Assembly (NCBI GenBank): GCA_026260175.1
Contig: JAKCWW010001129.1
Coordinates: 51,838-77,977 of the forward strand
Length of the DNA stretch: 26,140 nt
From: Reticulitermes lucifugus
Taxonomy: Eukaryota > Arthropoda > Insecta > Blattodea > Rhinotermitidae
Direction of reading: 5' to 3'
Shown: piece after piece, positions 1-12,300 of the stretch
Layout of the letters: each line of letters opens with the position of its first letter
Numbering within the stretch: the first letter of the stretch is position 1
Position numbers and translations under genes: made by a program
Notes under the pieces: model-generated
Told to the model about the DNA's origin: nothing
What the model saw: the letters and a program-made list of their open reading frames with translations, nothing else
Database searches by the model: none

Positions 1-62
1 GTGATCGTGAAACCTCGACGAAACGAGGAGGCCCAGGTCCATATAGGGCTGTCGAGCCATAG
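1..62 (+). mobile_element. SINE family A, 3' end, cut by window start
   Basis: The segment ending in gaggaggcccaggtccatat agggctgt and gagccata matches the 3' end of the longer element at 3732-4112 (gaggaggcccgagcccatat agggctgt). It is therefore the tail of a second copy on the same strand. Confidence 0.7.
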
Positions 63-231
63 GGGGAAAAAGTATGTAATTTGTTGATGATTTTATGAAA
101 AAGAAGTTCTCGAACTGCAGTTGACAAAGGAACGTGTAAAAGGCTGACACTGCTGTAGAATATACCGTATCATCCAGCTGTCTATCCACGACGCAGAGAT
201 CTCTTTTTACGGCTATACTTTCCTCTTGCAG

Positions 232-322
232 ATATGTGGCATGGATGGACGAGAACAGTCCGCAAGGGAACTTACTCATATTTAACGACCCGTACATCGC
301 AGAAATAAGGGACGATGACTTG
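232..322 (+). CDS. Cad86C: Cadherin exon 1 of window (residues 1-30)
   Basis: A good acceptor (ttcctcttgcag) precedes and GTAAGT follows. The first base completes a codon begun in an exon outside the window; the frame then reads YVAWMDENSPQGNLLIF and NDPYIAEIRDDDL. It belongs to the start of a cadherin repeat: AEIRDDDLGKNG, once joined to exon 2, corresponds to the A-x-D-x-D-x-G-x-N-G calcium motif. It ends in phase 0. No start codon or signal peptide is visible, so this is an internal exon. Confidence 0.88.
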
Positions 323-3300
323 GTAAGTGTACGGTGGCTTTACGACATATCAACTGCTGATAGCGTAATTTATATATACATACATACTCTTATTTTGATA
401 TAACACCAAAATCATTCAGTATTTCAGCATGGGCATTTCCTGTGGTATTACGTCGCTAAATTATAATCACTGGGAACTTCTTTGAGGATTTAGGACACAA
501 TTCTTTGAAACGATTGTCAGTGATGCGTGTTTGTTATAGAGATGTGATGAAAATTCCAGAAGCATAAAAAGAATCAAACATATTTCGGGCAGTGTGAAAT
601 AAATTATCTATAGCAAAAAACGAATTTTCTGTGTAAAACGTAACAGAGTGACATTGAAGATTGCTGTCTTCTGGGATGTGATGCATTGTAGTGTGTTACA
701 AAGTAGAGTTTAGTCTTCTACCCTGAAGATGGCGGCAGCATTTCCCGTCGAAACGTTGGTATCCATTTAACAAAACAGGTCTTCACAGTAGGCAGATGTG
801 GAAGAGAGTAATCTTCAAATTTCACTGTCCACTTATCAGATTAACTCTTGTATTTTATAGCAATGTATTTAATTTGATGTTACGACTGATCCCAGATACA
901 TAATTTTAATACAAACAGGGGAAGAATGGTGTATTCTCCATAAGTCTGAGAAACAACAATGGAACCTTCGAGGTTTCTCCTACAGTGGGGGAGAGCCGTG
1001 CGAGATTTTTCATTCGAGTTCGGAACAACTCTTTGCTGGATTACGAGCAACGACACTTCCTGGTGTTTACAGTAAGTCACCGTGGGGCTGATGTGGTTCA
1101 GTTTTAAGCACTGGGTCCATGTCACTGTGTGAGAGTCTTGTATTCGGATAACAAGCTCCGTATTACATCAAATTTAAGGCCATATTTGTTACACGTTTCA
1201 AAAGTTATATTTACTATGAAGCCACTTATACGCACTGTATAAACACAGAGAATATCATGATTCTTCTGCGAGGATGAATAAAATTTACCTGAATTATAGT
1301 TAAAGATTCAGTTCATACAGCACAGTAAACGCATTCTGTACCCATTATTAAATTAATTCAGTTATTGCAATACAGAAAAGAAATTGCTCCTTATCCTGAG
1401 AACCACGCAGAACACACAAATACATTCGTAAGCAGGAAGCATAATTCTTCAATTTAAACCTGGTGGTACGTAAAGTAACCACTGGTGTTTAAAGGGCTAA
1501 AGCATTGTGGTAACTACATCAAAAGCTGCTGTAGATTTTAAAAAATTATGAATTGTTTCCTCCATAATATATTTAGAGTTCTCTTATCACTCTCAGAATA
1601 AACAGCGGTTATTTCCCTAAACTGGATAAATATTTTGGAATTTGTAATAAAGACGCAGTTTTCTTGGTGGGAAGCAGAAATTGAATTTTTAAATAATACA
1701 ATGTAGATGAGTTCCGTGTTGAAATGGTAAGCAAAATGCCTTGGTTAATACCAATTAAAGTCTGTTTCATTCAAACCATCTACATTAGATTCAAAGTTTC
1801 ATGACTGTGTTTAAAAGAAGTCGTCAGTGAAACATATCCTGGAGCAGAATAATTTAGCTCACAGACCTAAACACTTTCCTTTAAGCTTAAATTCTGTATT
1901 ATTATGACATTTGTATATATTTCCCAAAATTAGGCCTTTGCCAGGATTTCTGAACATTAATTGAACGATTTTTTCACCTTCTCTATGCTTGCTACATGCC
2001 CACCTATCTCTTCATCTCTTGTTTTCTTGCCGTATGAATATTTGGTTAAGTGTACATATTACGAGATTTTTGTTTCCTAATTTTCTTTAGACTCTGGGCA
2101 TTTCTCTTCCTCCGTTTTAAATACTCACCTATATAAACAATATATAAAATCATTATTGTCCTAACCTTCCTTCTTTCGCATCAAAGGGCATCAATGTGTT
2201 AAAAAAGATTTGCCTCACTTCCTTTAAGACATCCCCAGGAGCTTTTTATATGTTCCTCAAATCTTAACGTAGATATTTCTTCATTCTTTACAGCACAATC
2301 CTGCATTTAACACGTGGTTTAACATAAGAAAGTCTGTATAATGTCCCTCATTAACACTACTCACTTGGTCTTCATAATGGAGTTGGGCTATATTTCCTGC
2401 GATTTTCGAAATGAATTTTTGCATATCTTATGTAATGTGTGCCTGAAAGAATATAGTCGGTGATTGCTTACATCTCCCAAATCATGCTACCAATTTCATA
2501 AAGTGAGTTGCAACAGTTTTAATCCCCGTGTTATTTTCAATCTTTCCCAAATTTCCCTTACGCTTTACATAATAATTTTTTCGATTACTTTTAGATATAC
2601 AAAACAAATTTGATTCAGATAATTTCTACTTTAATTTCTTTTCTGTCCCCAAGAAACTCTAACTAGAAGGCTTTTTTGACTTCATCATGTGGCCTATACT
2701 CGTATCTCCTATATATATTTGTACAGCATTAAGCAAATACAACATAATTAACTCTGGAATTATAAAATATTTACTTTGTTATTACTAATTTGGTTGTTGT
2801 TTGTTTAACGTTATCGCACAGCTGTGTATTTTGACGCACAAACACCTAGGTGATAGTATACAGACAAGACTCCGTTGATTGCAGATAGAAGCTCGTGAAG
2901 TCGGTCCGAAGACTTCCTTGTCAAGTTCAGCCCAAGTCACAGTCTACATCAGAGACCAGAACGACAATCCTCCGGTATTCCGAGACAGTATTTATAGGGC
3001 GGATTTGACTGAGAACGCAACAGCTGGGACGAAAGTCATACAGGTTGGAATTTCTGTTCAGACATGTAATACATAATTATAAGTTGGCAATCAAGGGGAG
3101 TGTAGAAGGGGTCGTGACCTGTTACAAGATACTGTTGCAACATTTGTCTAAAATGACTGCAATGTAATATAAGGATGCAATCATATGCAGTAGGTACATA
3201 CGTACACCTTCAAATCACGTTCTTAGCTGATTTGATTTTTTCAGATCAAAATGTGTTTTTGCAAAACGAATAATGTAATGTTATATGTAGTTGTTCGACA

Positions 3301-6300
3301 CATATAATAATAATTATTTTTGTGTATTTCTTAAGTTTTCAGTGTCTAAAGCTATACTAAATTAAAGTTGTAAAATTTAAGAAATTCATAATGTGCCCTG
3401 CAAAATTCTTTTATAAAATGGCCCCCTTATCTGAAAAATGTAATTAAACTTCAGCCTGAGCTCAATATACGTAGGCCTTATATGCAACAGGTACAAAATG
3501 AAGTTAACATTTTCCTACAAACTTATGTAAATTTACACTTTCACATTCCATTGATATGTTTTCTGTAAAGTGGTAGTTGAAACGTTCAGTCGAAAGGAAA
3601 GAACTGCTGCTTTAATTTCGTGCAAATAACAGAGGCCGTTAACTTTGTTAGACACTTGCAGTTCCGACTTGCATTAAACAGGGAACCTCACAAATATCAC
3701 CACAAGTATTACATACACAGACATGTTTGTTTTCGGAGGCCTAGCGTGCTCGCCACTGGACCCAAGGTTCGCGGGTTCGATCCCGACCCAGGTCGATGGA
3801 TTTTTAAGGGTGATAAAAATCCGTAGCACAACTTCCTTCGGAGGGGAAGTAAGGCCGTCGGTCCCATGTCGTAGATTTACGGCATGTAAAAGAACCTTAC
3901 GGGCATGAATAAAAATATTGCGTAAGCCAAATTGCCTCCATTTCTCNCACNNANTCTCACTGCNCTGGCNGGCACATCAGGATCGATAGAACACTAGCGC
4001 GGCCAGCTGACCAGTCACCAACTGCCACGAATGCGCACGACTCAGTAACCTCGGAAAGAGGAGGCAAGAGGAGGCCCGAGCCCATATAGGGCTGTTAAGC
4101 CATGGTTATTATTATATATATTATAATGCCTGTTTCTACCATCTTCATTACACCGTAAGCTATTAATTTCGCACAGAACCTTTTATTCCATCCCGTGAAA
4201 TATTTCCTCATAGCTTGCGGAATTATTTATGAAATTCTGTCGTTATTCTATGCCTATGTAGCAAACGTCACACTTACAGTTGCGGATACGTATGCCAGGT
4301 AACAGTGATTGCTGGAAACACCTTGCTTATAAATCTGTCAAGAGATCTACATCCTCCACTCTGTGTTGCAACTTAAATTTTCCCCACAAAAGTTATCTCT
4401 AAGTAGTATCATTGCTCTTTCTATCAAGATGCGTTTCATTCAATTATCCGAGTTCATGGCGTGCATATTCAGCGAAGGTTTGGCTTCATTCTCTAATATA
4501 CTTAAAAGAGTAAATCATTGGACTATTTATCTGTGCATGTTATAATTAGAGATGACAGTTTTCAGCTTTCTCTTTGAAATATCTACAGATGTACTGTAAA
4601 CACTTTGCTGTTCTGTCAAGCTTAGTATGCTAGTGTACATTTAACTGATTTTCTAGAAATTAAAGTTACTGTGGTTAGGTGGTCTTGACAAAGTTTCTTC
4701 TTAAAATGACACGTTCAAATTTCAAAGGCTTAATGCACATTTTATATAATCCCTTTCTTCCTTAAGTTGAACCCGAGACTCAGCGAAATTAAATTCTGAA
4801 TCAGCTTATGCCTAGTACAGCCCATATTTAAATCATTTTATGGTGATATATATAATATAATGTTTCGAGACTAAAATAATTTATAGTGGATAAACGAACA
4901 GACTAATATAGAGGTAACTGTCTATTTTGAAGGAAAGAAAGTCCAAAATTTGTCGCTTTCCTGGCTGCCCTAAAAATTTCCCGTAGTCTGTCAGATAAAA
5001 TCTCAATTGTATCTCATTTATTTGCGAGTTTCTTTTAACTTCTGTGTAATCGAGAAATAATTTCGTCTAGGATGTTACACTGTGTCACTGAATAAGTGGA
5101 TCCACCTACCCAGTGACACGGCTTCACACCCGGAAGACTTGGATCCATCTTATTAATTTTCTGCTTATACATCTACACGTATATATTGTTTATTAACCGC
5201 GTGCATTTTATTTCTTTAACGGATTTGTCATTAGCTCAGACTAAAAGGTGTAGGGGAAGGTGTGGAAGGAAATAATTGTATCCTAGTTGGAGGTAGAACC
5301 CTTTCATTTTCTGGAGGGTTAGCGGAAAAACACGAAAAGCTTGTCAGGATTACTGGTGTACCTGAGAACATAAGTCAGAAGCTGACTCGCTCGGGTACAG
5401 TAGGCCTATATTAAGACAGGCCACGGCCACATCCTTACATTTTATTGTCTTATCTCGTTCGTTGTTATGTAAAATCTGCAGCATGAAAAGCGTCTTTAAA
5501 TACATCGTGCCTCTTCTATCGTTTGCATGAGCACGATAAACTCCATGGGATATGCCAGCGGATGCAGACTTCTTACGCGATAAACCTGCCGTTCTGGAAG
5601 AAACGATAAGAGAAACGCTCTGCAATTCAATAAGAAGACATGCTTCTGGATCTCCTTGATATTTCTCTTATTGTCGGAATTTATGTTCTTATGGAAGTCC
5701 CAATTTCAGTAGTATAACTGTTTGAAATAAGGTTTAAATTCATGGAGAACTGACGTTTGCAGGTAGCAGCAGATGACGTTGATGAAGGCGAGAATGGCGA
5801 AGTTGCATACACCAATATATTAAGAGACAATAACTCTCTTCAAATCGATAACAAAAGTGGATGGATCACCGTCAAAACTAACAGACATATTTTCGACAGA
5901 GAAAGTGCAAAAGGTAAGCACGAATTACCAAATATCCAACAATAGCTATCTGACGTACCATAAAGGAAGCTTTTACCAGCAAAGTAAAAGTAAATTTGTC
6001 CCTGTGCTTAATAAAGCACTGCGCCGTGAAGTTGTTTAAAACAGCTGAAGTGTGACACCACACATTCTTAACCTCCGCAAGAGATTATTGTGAGTGATCA
6101 GTTTCAGGCCATGGCCTCCTGACCTCCAGCGAAGACACCCACACTACAGAGTATATACTAGGTGGAGTGGAATCCATAATTGGTCAGGATGCTTTGGAGC
6201 AGAAACAGGTCTTGGTCCCTGCAAGGAACCTAATCCCAAAAACATGAAAATCTTAATGTCACTTGTAACACTTAGGCGAAAGTTGGAGGTTTATATTTGA

Positions 6301-9300
6301 TTCCACCCTAATAATAGAGGAAAGGTCCGCAGAGGGAAACATTTCTGGCGCTTTCGCTTAAGCACAGCAACCAACGGAGGCTGGTAACCGTGGTACCTAA
6401 CGGAACTATGCTAGCAGGTATAACATAATACCCAAAGGAAAATTAGTAACCTTGCTACCCAAGCTAAAACTGAGAACCACTCAACCAATGGTAAATTCAA
6501 TAACATAGGTAACATTAGCAAACATAGGAAAGTTTAATATTAGACATCCCCGTTGGCAAGTACATGCAAGGCATATTTCACTCTGGCAAGAGTGAAATAT
6601 ACCTTGCGTAGAAAAGTTTGTAGCGTTGTCAACCAAAGTAACCATGGTAACGTAGTAATCAGAGTACTTAGGCCCTTATATACAGTGTCTGTTATTTGTG
6701 TACGATTTTAGCAAAACTTCACTGAGTTGGCAGATGTTAGTAAAAATACCTCCTTTGTCAATTTTCATCAAATCCTTCTGGGGGGAGTTGAATTTTACAT
6801 GCAAACAAGGAAGAGTTTTTCGTGACGAAGCTAGTAGTCGTCTTTCGCGATTAGTTTGCGAACCTGCAAAAGATGCGATAAAGAGATGTGAACTGGACTC
6901 ATTTTGCTCACGATATGATCCTGTGGCCAGCTTTTGTGAACACAGAAATGCAATTTTGGATCTATAACGGATTTGGGACTCGCTGCAAAATTGTTTGAGT
7001 TAGTTTCCTGTTATATGTACGTGTATGTTACATAAACCTATACTAGTAGATAATTGCCTATCCGTTCTCGCAAAGGGCGTTACTAAACAACCATAAAATA
7101 TTGAATCAGACTATTGTGCAACATGTTTGTACTGCAATGTCTTTCTGTACAATGTTAATTGCTGGTTAACGTCTGGAGTCAGTTTGCAGTTAATGTATTA
7201 TATATTTTGCTATGTCCTTTATTGGCATGTATGTACAACTGTGCTGCACTTTCAAATCGGTAACGCGCTATAATACAATTTTCTACGAGAAGAAAGTTAG
7301 GCGAGGCAGATTCTGAAATAAACATTCCACACATCATATATTTAAAAAAATTCATTTTTCTCTCGTGCGCGAAATACGTGGACTATCAACCACTGTAATA
7401 AAGACAGGAACTTCTAAGCTGGCTGGTTAGTAACAGATGCTGCAACATTTCGCGCACTCTTGCAGGAAATACGTGAAGAACCGAGCGACCAAACAACGAA
7501 AGAACTAAACTCACAAGCGTAACTTGAGGGGGAGCGAAGGGTGCAAATACCCCCCCCCCACTATTTTTCTACCTAAGAATAATTTTCTTTTGGCTACTGA
7601 GTTAAAGACGAGAAAATAAAGAAAAATTTGGGTGAGAGTGGGGGAAAGGGGTGTATGTATATCAAGGGCTGGTTCAAACCAATCTTCCCTCTCTTTGTAA
7701 CTTGACTGCTTCGTAAATTAAAGTTTTTAATACCCACGGTCCTTTTTCCCCTTCCCCAATGTCACGAATATGAGCCAAGTTATGCCTATGACCAAACTCA
7801 TGAATAAATTAAAGTGCCTGCAATCGTTTATTGAATTTCCTTATTGCCCCTACTGCCATGGTGTTTCTTATGTAAGAATTCCAGTTATACGTAGTGGCGG
7901 CTGACAGGAACGGTAAAGGCAACAGCGCCACAGCCACTCTACTTGTCACTGTGCTCGATGTTAATGACCATACGCCTGCATTCAAGAGAACGGATTATGA
8001 GTTTGTCTTGAGGAAGGATCTCACGGGCCTGACCTCTCCAGCACTCATAACGGTAAGATAAGTGCAGTCTGCCGTCTATAACCTTAAGATTAGTGTATAC
8101 AAAACACTAATGTTGTTAGTTTTTTTTAAATGGGTATGAATCTTGGACTCTCACATTGAGAAAATAACGTAGGAGGAGAGTGTTCGAGATCAGAATGCTG
8201 TGGATGATATCTGGACCTAAAAGGCAAGACAACGACAAAAAGAATTGCATATCTGAAGAAGTTAAGAAGAGGTTAATTTCAGAGAATGCTTGCTACCATT
8301 TGTATAAAGGCTTTGTATCTTTTTGTTTGCTACCTAAAAATATAAAGATTAACATTTCCGGAACTATAATTTTGCCCATTGCTGTACATAAGACACACGC
8401 AGGACCCGAGCCGCGGAAGCCCCTCGGGCAGAGGGCCCACAGACATACAGAATACTAAAATGTGTTCTTGGTTCTTTCGGACTGGATTCCATTCTTCTGA
8501 CAGAAGGCAGTATTCTGAGAGCTCGCGAAGTAATTGCAGGTGAGGGCCCGATTATCGAGTCGCAGCAAGAACCCCGACCCTTTGTCCACGCCACTAATTT
8601 TGTTTGTTGGTTAGATGTGTGCAAAACTTGGTTTCTAACATTAACGGAAGAACAAAGGTTGAGGGTGTTCTTCTTGATGATAAATCTGAGGAATATATGT
8701 GGGCTTAACGGGTGACTGGAGGACATTGCATATTAAGTAGCTTCATGATTTGTACTCCTGAGCAGATATTGTTCGCGTCATCAAATCAAGGGGAATGGAA
8801 TGGCCGGGACATGTGGCACGTATGGGGGACTAAAAAGAAATGCGTACAGGATTTTGGTGCGGAAAACTATGGTTAAGAAGCCGTTTGGAAGACCTAGCGT
8901 AGATAAGATGATAGTATTAAATGGAAGTTAAAGAAGTAGAATGAGAAGACATAGATTGGATTAAGCTAGCACTATTCATTAAAACAATAAATATATGTGA
9001 CATCCAGAAACAAACCCCACAGGGTACACTACTTTCCAGCTATTTACTTTCGAGCTAATATGTCTCGGCCTAAATGTCCATCATCAGATATCATTCATTA
9101 TAGTCAGAAACTTCCAAGGACATTACGTGTTGGAATTTAAATGTAAACAGAGTATACAAAGGGAGATATAGTGTATATTAAAATATACGTTGATAGCAAA
9201 AATATTGTTCCCTTTTATACTGTGTTATAAAATTTGTGATGTCAATTATTTTACCTCAACTGGACAAACGAATACGTTAAAAGATTGTAAATAATAATGT

Positions 9301-12300
9301 GAATAATGTAACACTTTACAGATCATGTACTTCATTGTTGCTACTGTCTTACACTGAAAGTTTTTCACTTTCGTGGATAGGAACATTTCTTCCTTTTGTC
9401 ATTGTTGTGGCTTTTATTTGTGCTGAACCTCTCACTGTCTCACGCATTCGTTGTGTCCTTTAACATGACAAGAGATCGTCGAATGTGCTCGGCCACGTTA
9501 CGTCCTACAGCCAACAATGTTTCGCCGCTTTCATATTATTTCTATTATTTTTCCTATCGTTTCTAAAACTATTTCTCTTCTCTTTCTTGTATTGTCACAT
9601 GTATCAGTTTCCTATAGTCGTCGTGTACTGCACAAGAAAACACAAAATAATTATAAAGTAAAATCGTACATAGGGATCTTACACCCAAATACTATACTAT
9701 ATTCAATATAGCAGTAAACAGAAAAGAAACACTAAGAGATCACGACATCGACTTGTACGCATGCGCATTGCATTTAGTTATCGCGTGGACTACCGATTGT
9801 ATCATGGTCGTATTTCGTCTGTGACGTAAGTCGGGGGTTTGGGGGTAAAAGGTAAAGGTAAATTTCTCCCTAGATCGAGCCATGAAGGCCCTGAGGGGGA
9901 GTAGAGTCGTAGTTCTATTCTTTCGTTGACCCTGGCTCTAGATGAGGGTGGGTGGTCAACGCCACGCCCCGGCCGCTTTACCTCCGGGAAAGAGACGCGG
10001 TACCCATTGTATAGGAGGTAGGGTGGGCCCCAGGGCCGATCTGGACGGCTGCGGAAAATCTCGCCCCCACCAGGATTCGATCCCCGGACCGTCCAGCCCG
10101 TAACGAGTCGCTATACCGACTACATGTCTAATGTATAGACATAACAGATAACAGTGTTTCACGTGAGCAGGTCGGTGCAGGAACACAGCTTTTGAACAGA
10201 CATAACAGTCGAGAGCAATTTCGAAGAGTCGTAAATAAAACTTGTAAATGTCCTTTTTTAGGCGCTTGATGGGGATGCCGAGTCTCCGAACAACGAGGTG
10301 CAATATGAAATTGTGTCCGGAAACAGAAATGAGATGTTTCATATAGACACACACACAGGTATGTACAGTACTCAGTTGTGGAATGAGAGATTATATGCCT
10401 ATATGCTATAAAAACCTGACTCATTTCAAAATGCCACTTCGACCTGTTTTCACTTCCAAGAAAAATACCAGGACCCTATGTTATATGCCCACCGTCACTT
10501 CCTTCTAAATTTCTTCCAAATCGCCCAAAAATATCATTTACAAATCATTCTAATTTTCGAAGCTACATGACTAGGCTGTTTAAAAAGCATTGTTAGATGA
10601 GTCAAGCTTTGTTCAAAGCCTTGTTTTACAGTTACTAAAGTCCTTATTGTGATTTATAACATAGCATTTAACATACTGGCATTTAGGTCTGTATGTGTAG
10701 ATTCTCTTAGAATATGGATGTGGGGAATCTTAAAGTTGTCTATGCGCGTACGTATACTTTAGCAATTCATGCATTTTCCTTGTCAAAACTTGAATAGTCA
10801 GATAAAGCATGCCTTATAGTTTTTGAGATAACCTCGCAAGCAATAGTCACTGACTACTACAGAATATTTGGAAATGATACGATACATCGTGCACATTCGG
10901 TCGTAGTCTGTTTCATTGCAATGCAGTGGACAAGCTTGCCGTCTGGACGCTACAAAATTAACTGACAACTGTGTCATCTATAATACTGCCAGAGGGGAAA
11001 TATGATTTAGGGGGCGTTGGTACCAGTGATAAGTAAAGGAGTCTACGCTGAAGGAATGAGAAAAGCAGAAAAACTTATTAATACCATCACCGGCCGAATA
11101 TAAGATCATTGCTGAAACATCGAGGTGTAGTTCCTTCACTGTGATTATGCAGTGAACTTAAATATATGCTTGGAAAATGGTGATAAAATTATGGTCCGCA
11201 AAATGGCAGCCAGTCAGTTACGCCCTGCAACTTCCGTTCATGAAATGCCTCTGTTTCTATTATCAGATCTTCAATTATTCAGCACAAAATTAAGTCAATA
11301 TAATATGTTTATTATTACGGAGATAGAGGTTAGTTAACCGAGATAGTAGTCGAATATCGTGGTTGAGTGATTAACGCTCTCGCTTATCATTCGATAAGCT
11401 TCGGTGTGGATTTTTGGACCAGAGCCCCATTATCTTAGGAATTTACATTTTTATCTGCCCCTCCACGTAAATGCTGGTATCCTACTTTAGAGTATGCCAC
11501 GAACTCAACTTTCCTAATCAATCACATATTTAAAACATGTACTGCCCCTTACTCAAGAGAACGCAGTTGACCTGCACAACGTGGGTAGAGTTCCTTAACA
11601 CTCGGCGACGACGTTAGGTGGAAAATATATAGGTCCTGTCAAAAACATGAGCCTCTGTCACTGCATGACCTTCTTTCCATTGATCACCACTTGTTAGGTG
11701 TTTCCTTTATAAAAAGCCTAAACACAAACATGTGCACAACTCTAGCCACGTAGAACACTAAACAAAGAACTGCAGTATCTCAAATGCACAAAACACGACT
11801 AGGTAATCTGTAAGGTAATTATTAACTGCTTAATAAAATAAATGAGCTTATTTAAAATAAGACAATGTTTGATTATCCGAGTACACAGTAATAAAAACAT
11901 TTCGGCAAATAATGCATTGCCAAATTTTTCTGTGAAATAATTAAATTACACACTTTGATGGTATTGTGTACAGTCGTGAAGAAATTGCAGGTTTCTTTAC
12001 TTCTAAATGTGATTCTTTATCAATAACTTAACATATTTAATTTTTATTCCAGGCTTACTGACTGTAAGAAATACGGAACTGTCTAGCAAGATTCGAGAGG
12101 AGAGCAAAATACAGAGGTTCACTCTCTTAGTCCGGGCATATGACTTGGGTATGACAACCTTCGACAATAACTATATACTTTTAACATGCTCCTAAATCTG
12201 TTAGTTGTTTAATCGAGTAGGGCCATCAGGTTTTCTTCTAACACATATTGCCCCCATGGCACCTTTCAATTCAGAATTGGCCCTAAAACAATAAACCTTA

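Larger units (their letters stand above)
3044..5762 (+). other. Cadherin intron 3
   Basis: The longest intron in the window (2719 bases). It holds the family A SINE at 3732-4112 and the nested inverted repeat at 5082-5119; the rest is featureless AT-rich sequence. Short open frames at 4363-4545 and 5350-5625 show no recognisable motif. Confidence 0.85.

Noticed and set aside
6698..6967. 89-codon plus-strand open frame in intron 4
   Set aside because: No motif, no matching splice phases with exons 4 and 5, which already join perfectly.
7885..8052. Exon 5 starting after the CAG at 7882-7884
   Set aside because: Out of phase with exon 4; the join reads into TGA within seven codons and loses the EFQ residues expected before LYVVAAD.
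8364..8726. 120-codon minus-strand open frame
   Set aside because: Antisense to a decayed retrotransposon; no family resemblance.
9956..10424. Overlapping minus-strand open frames of 132 and 98 codons
   Set aside because: They read through the family B SINE and antisense to exon 6; shadows, not genes.
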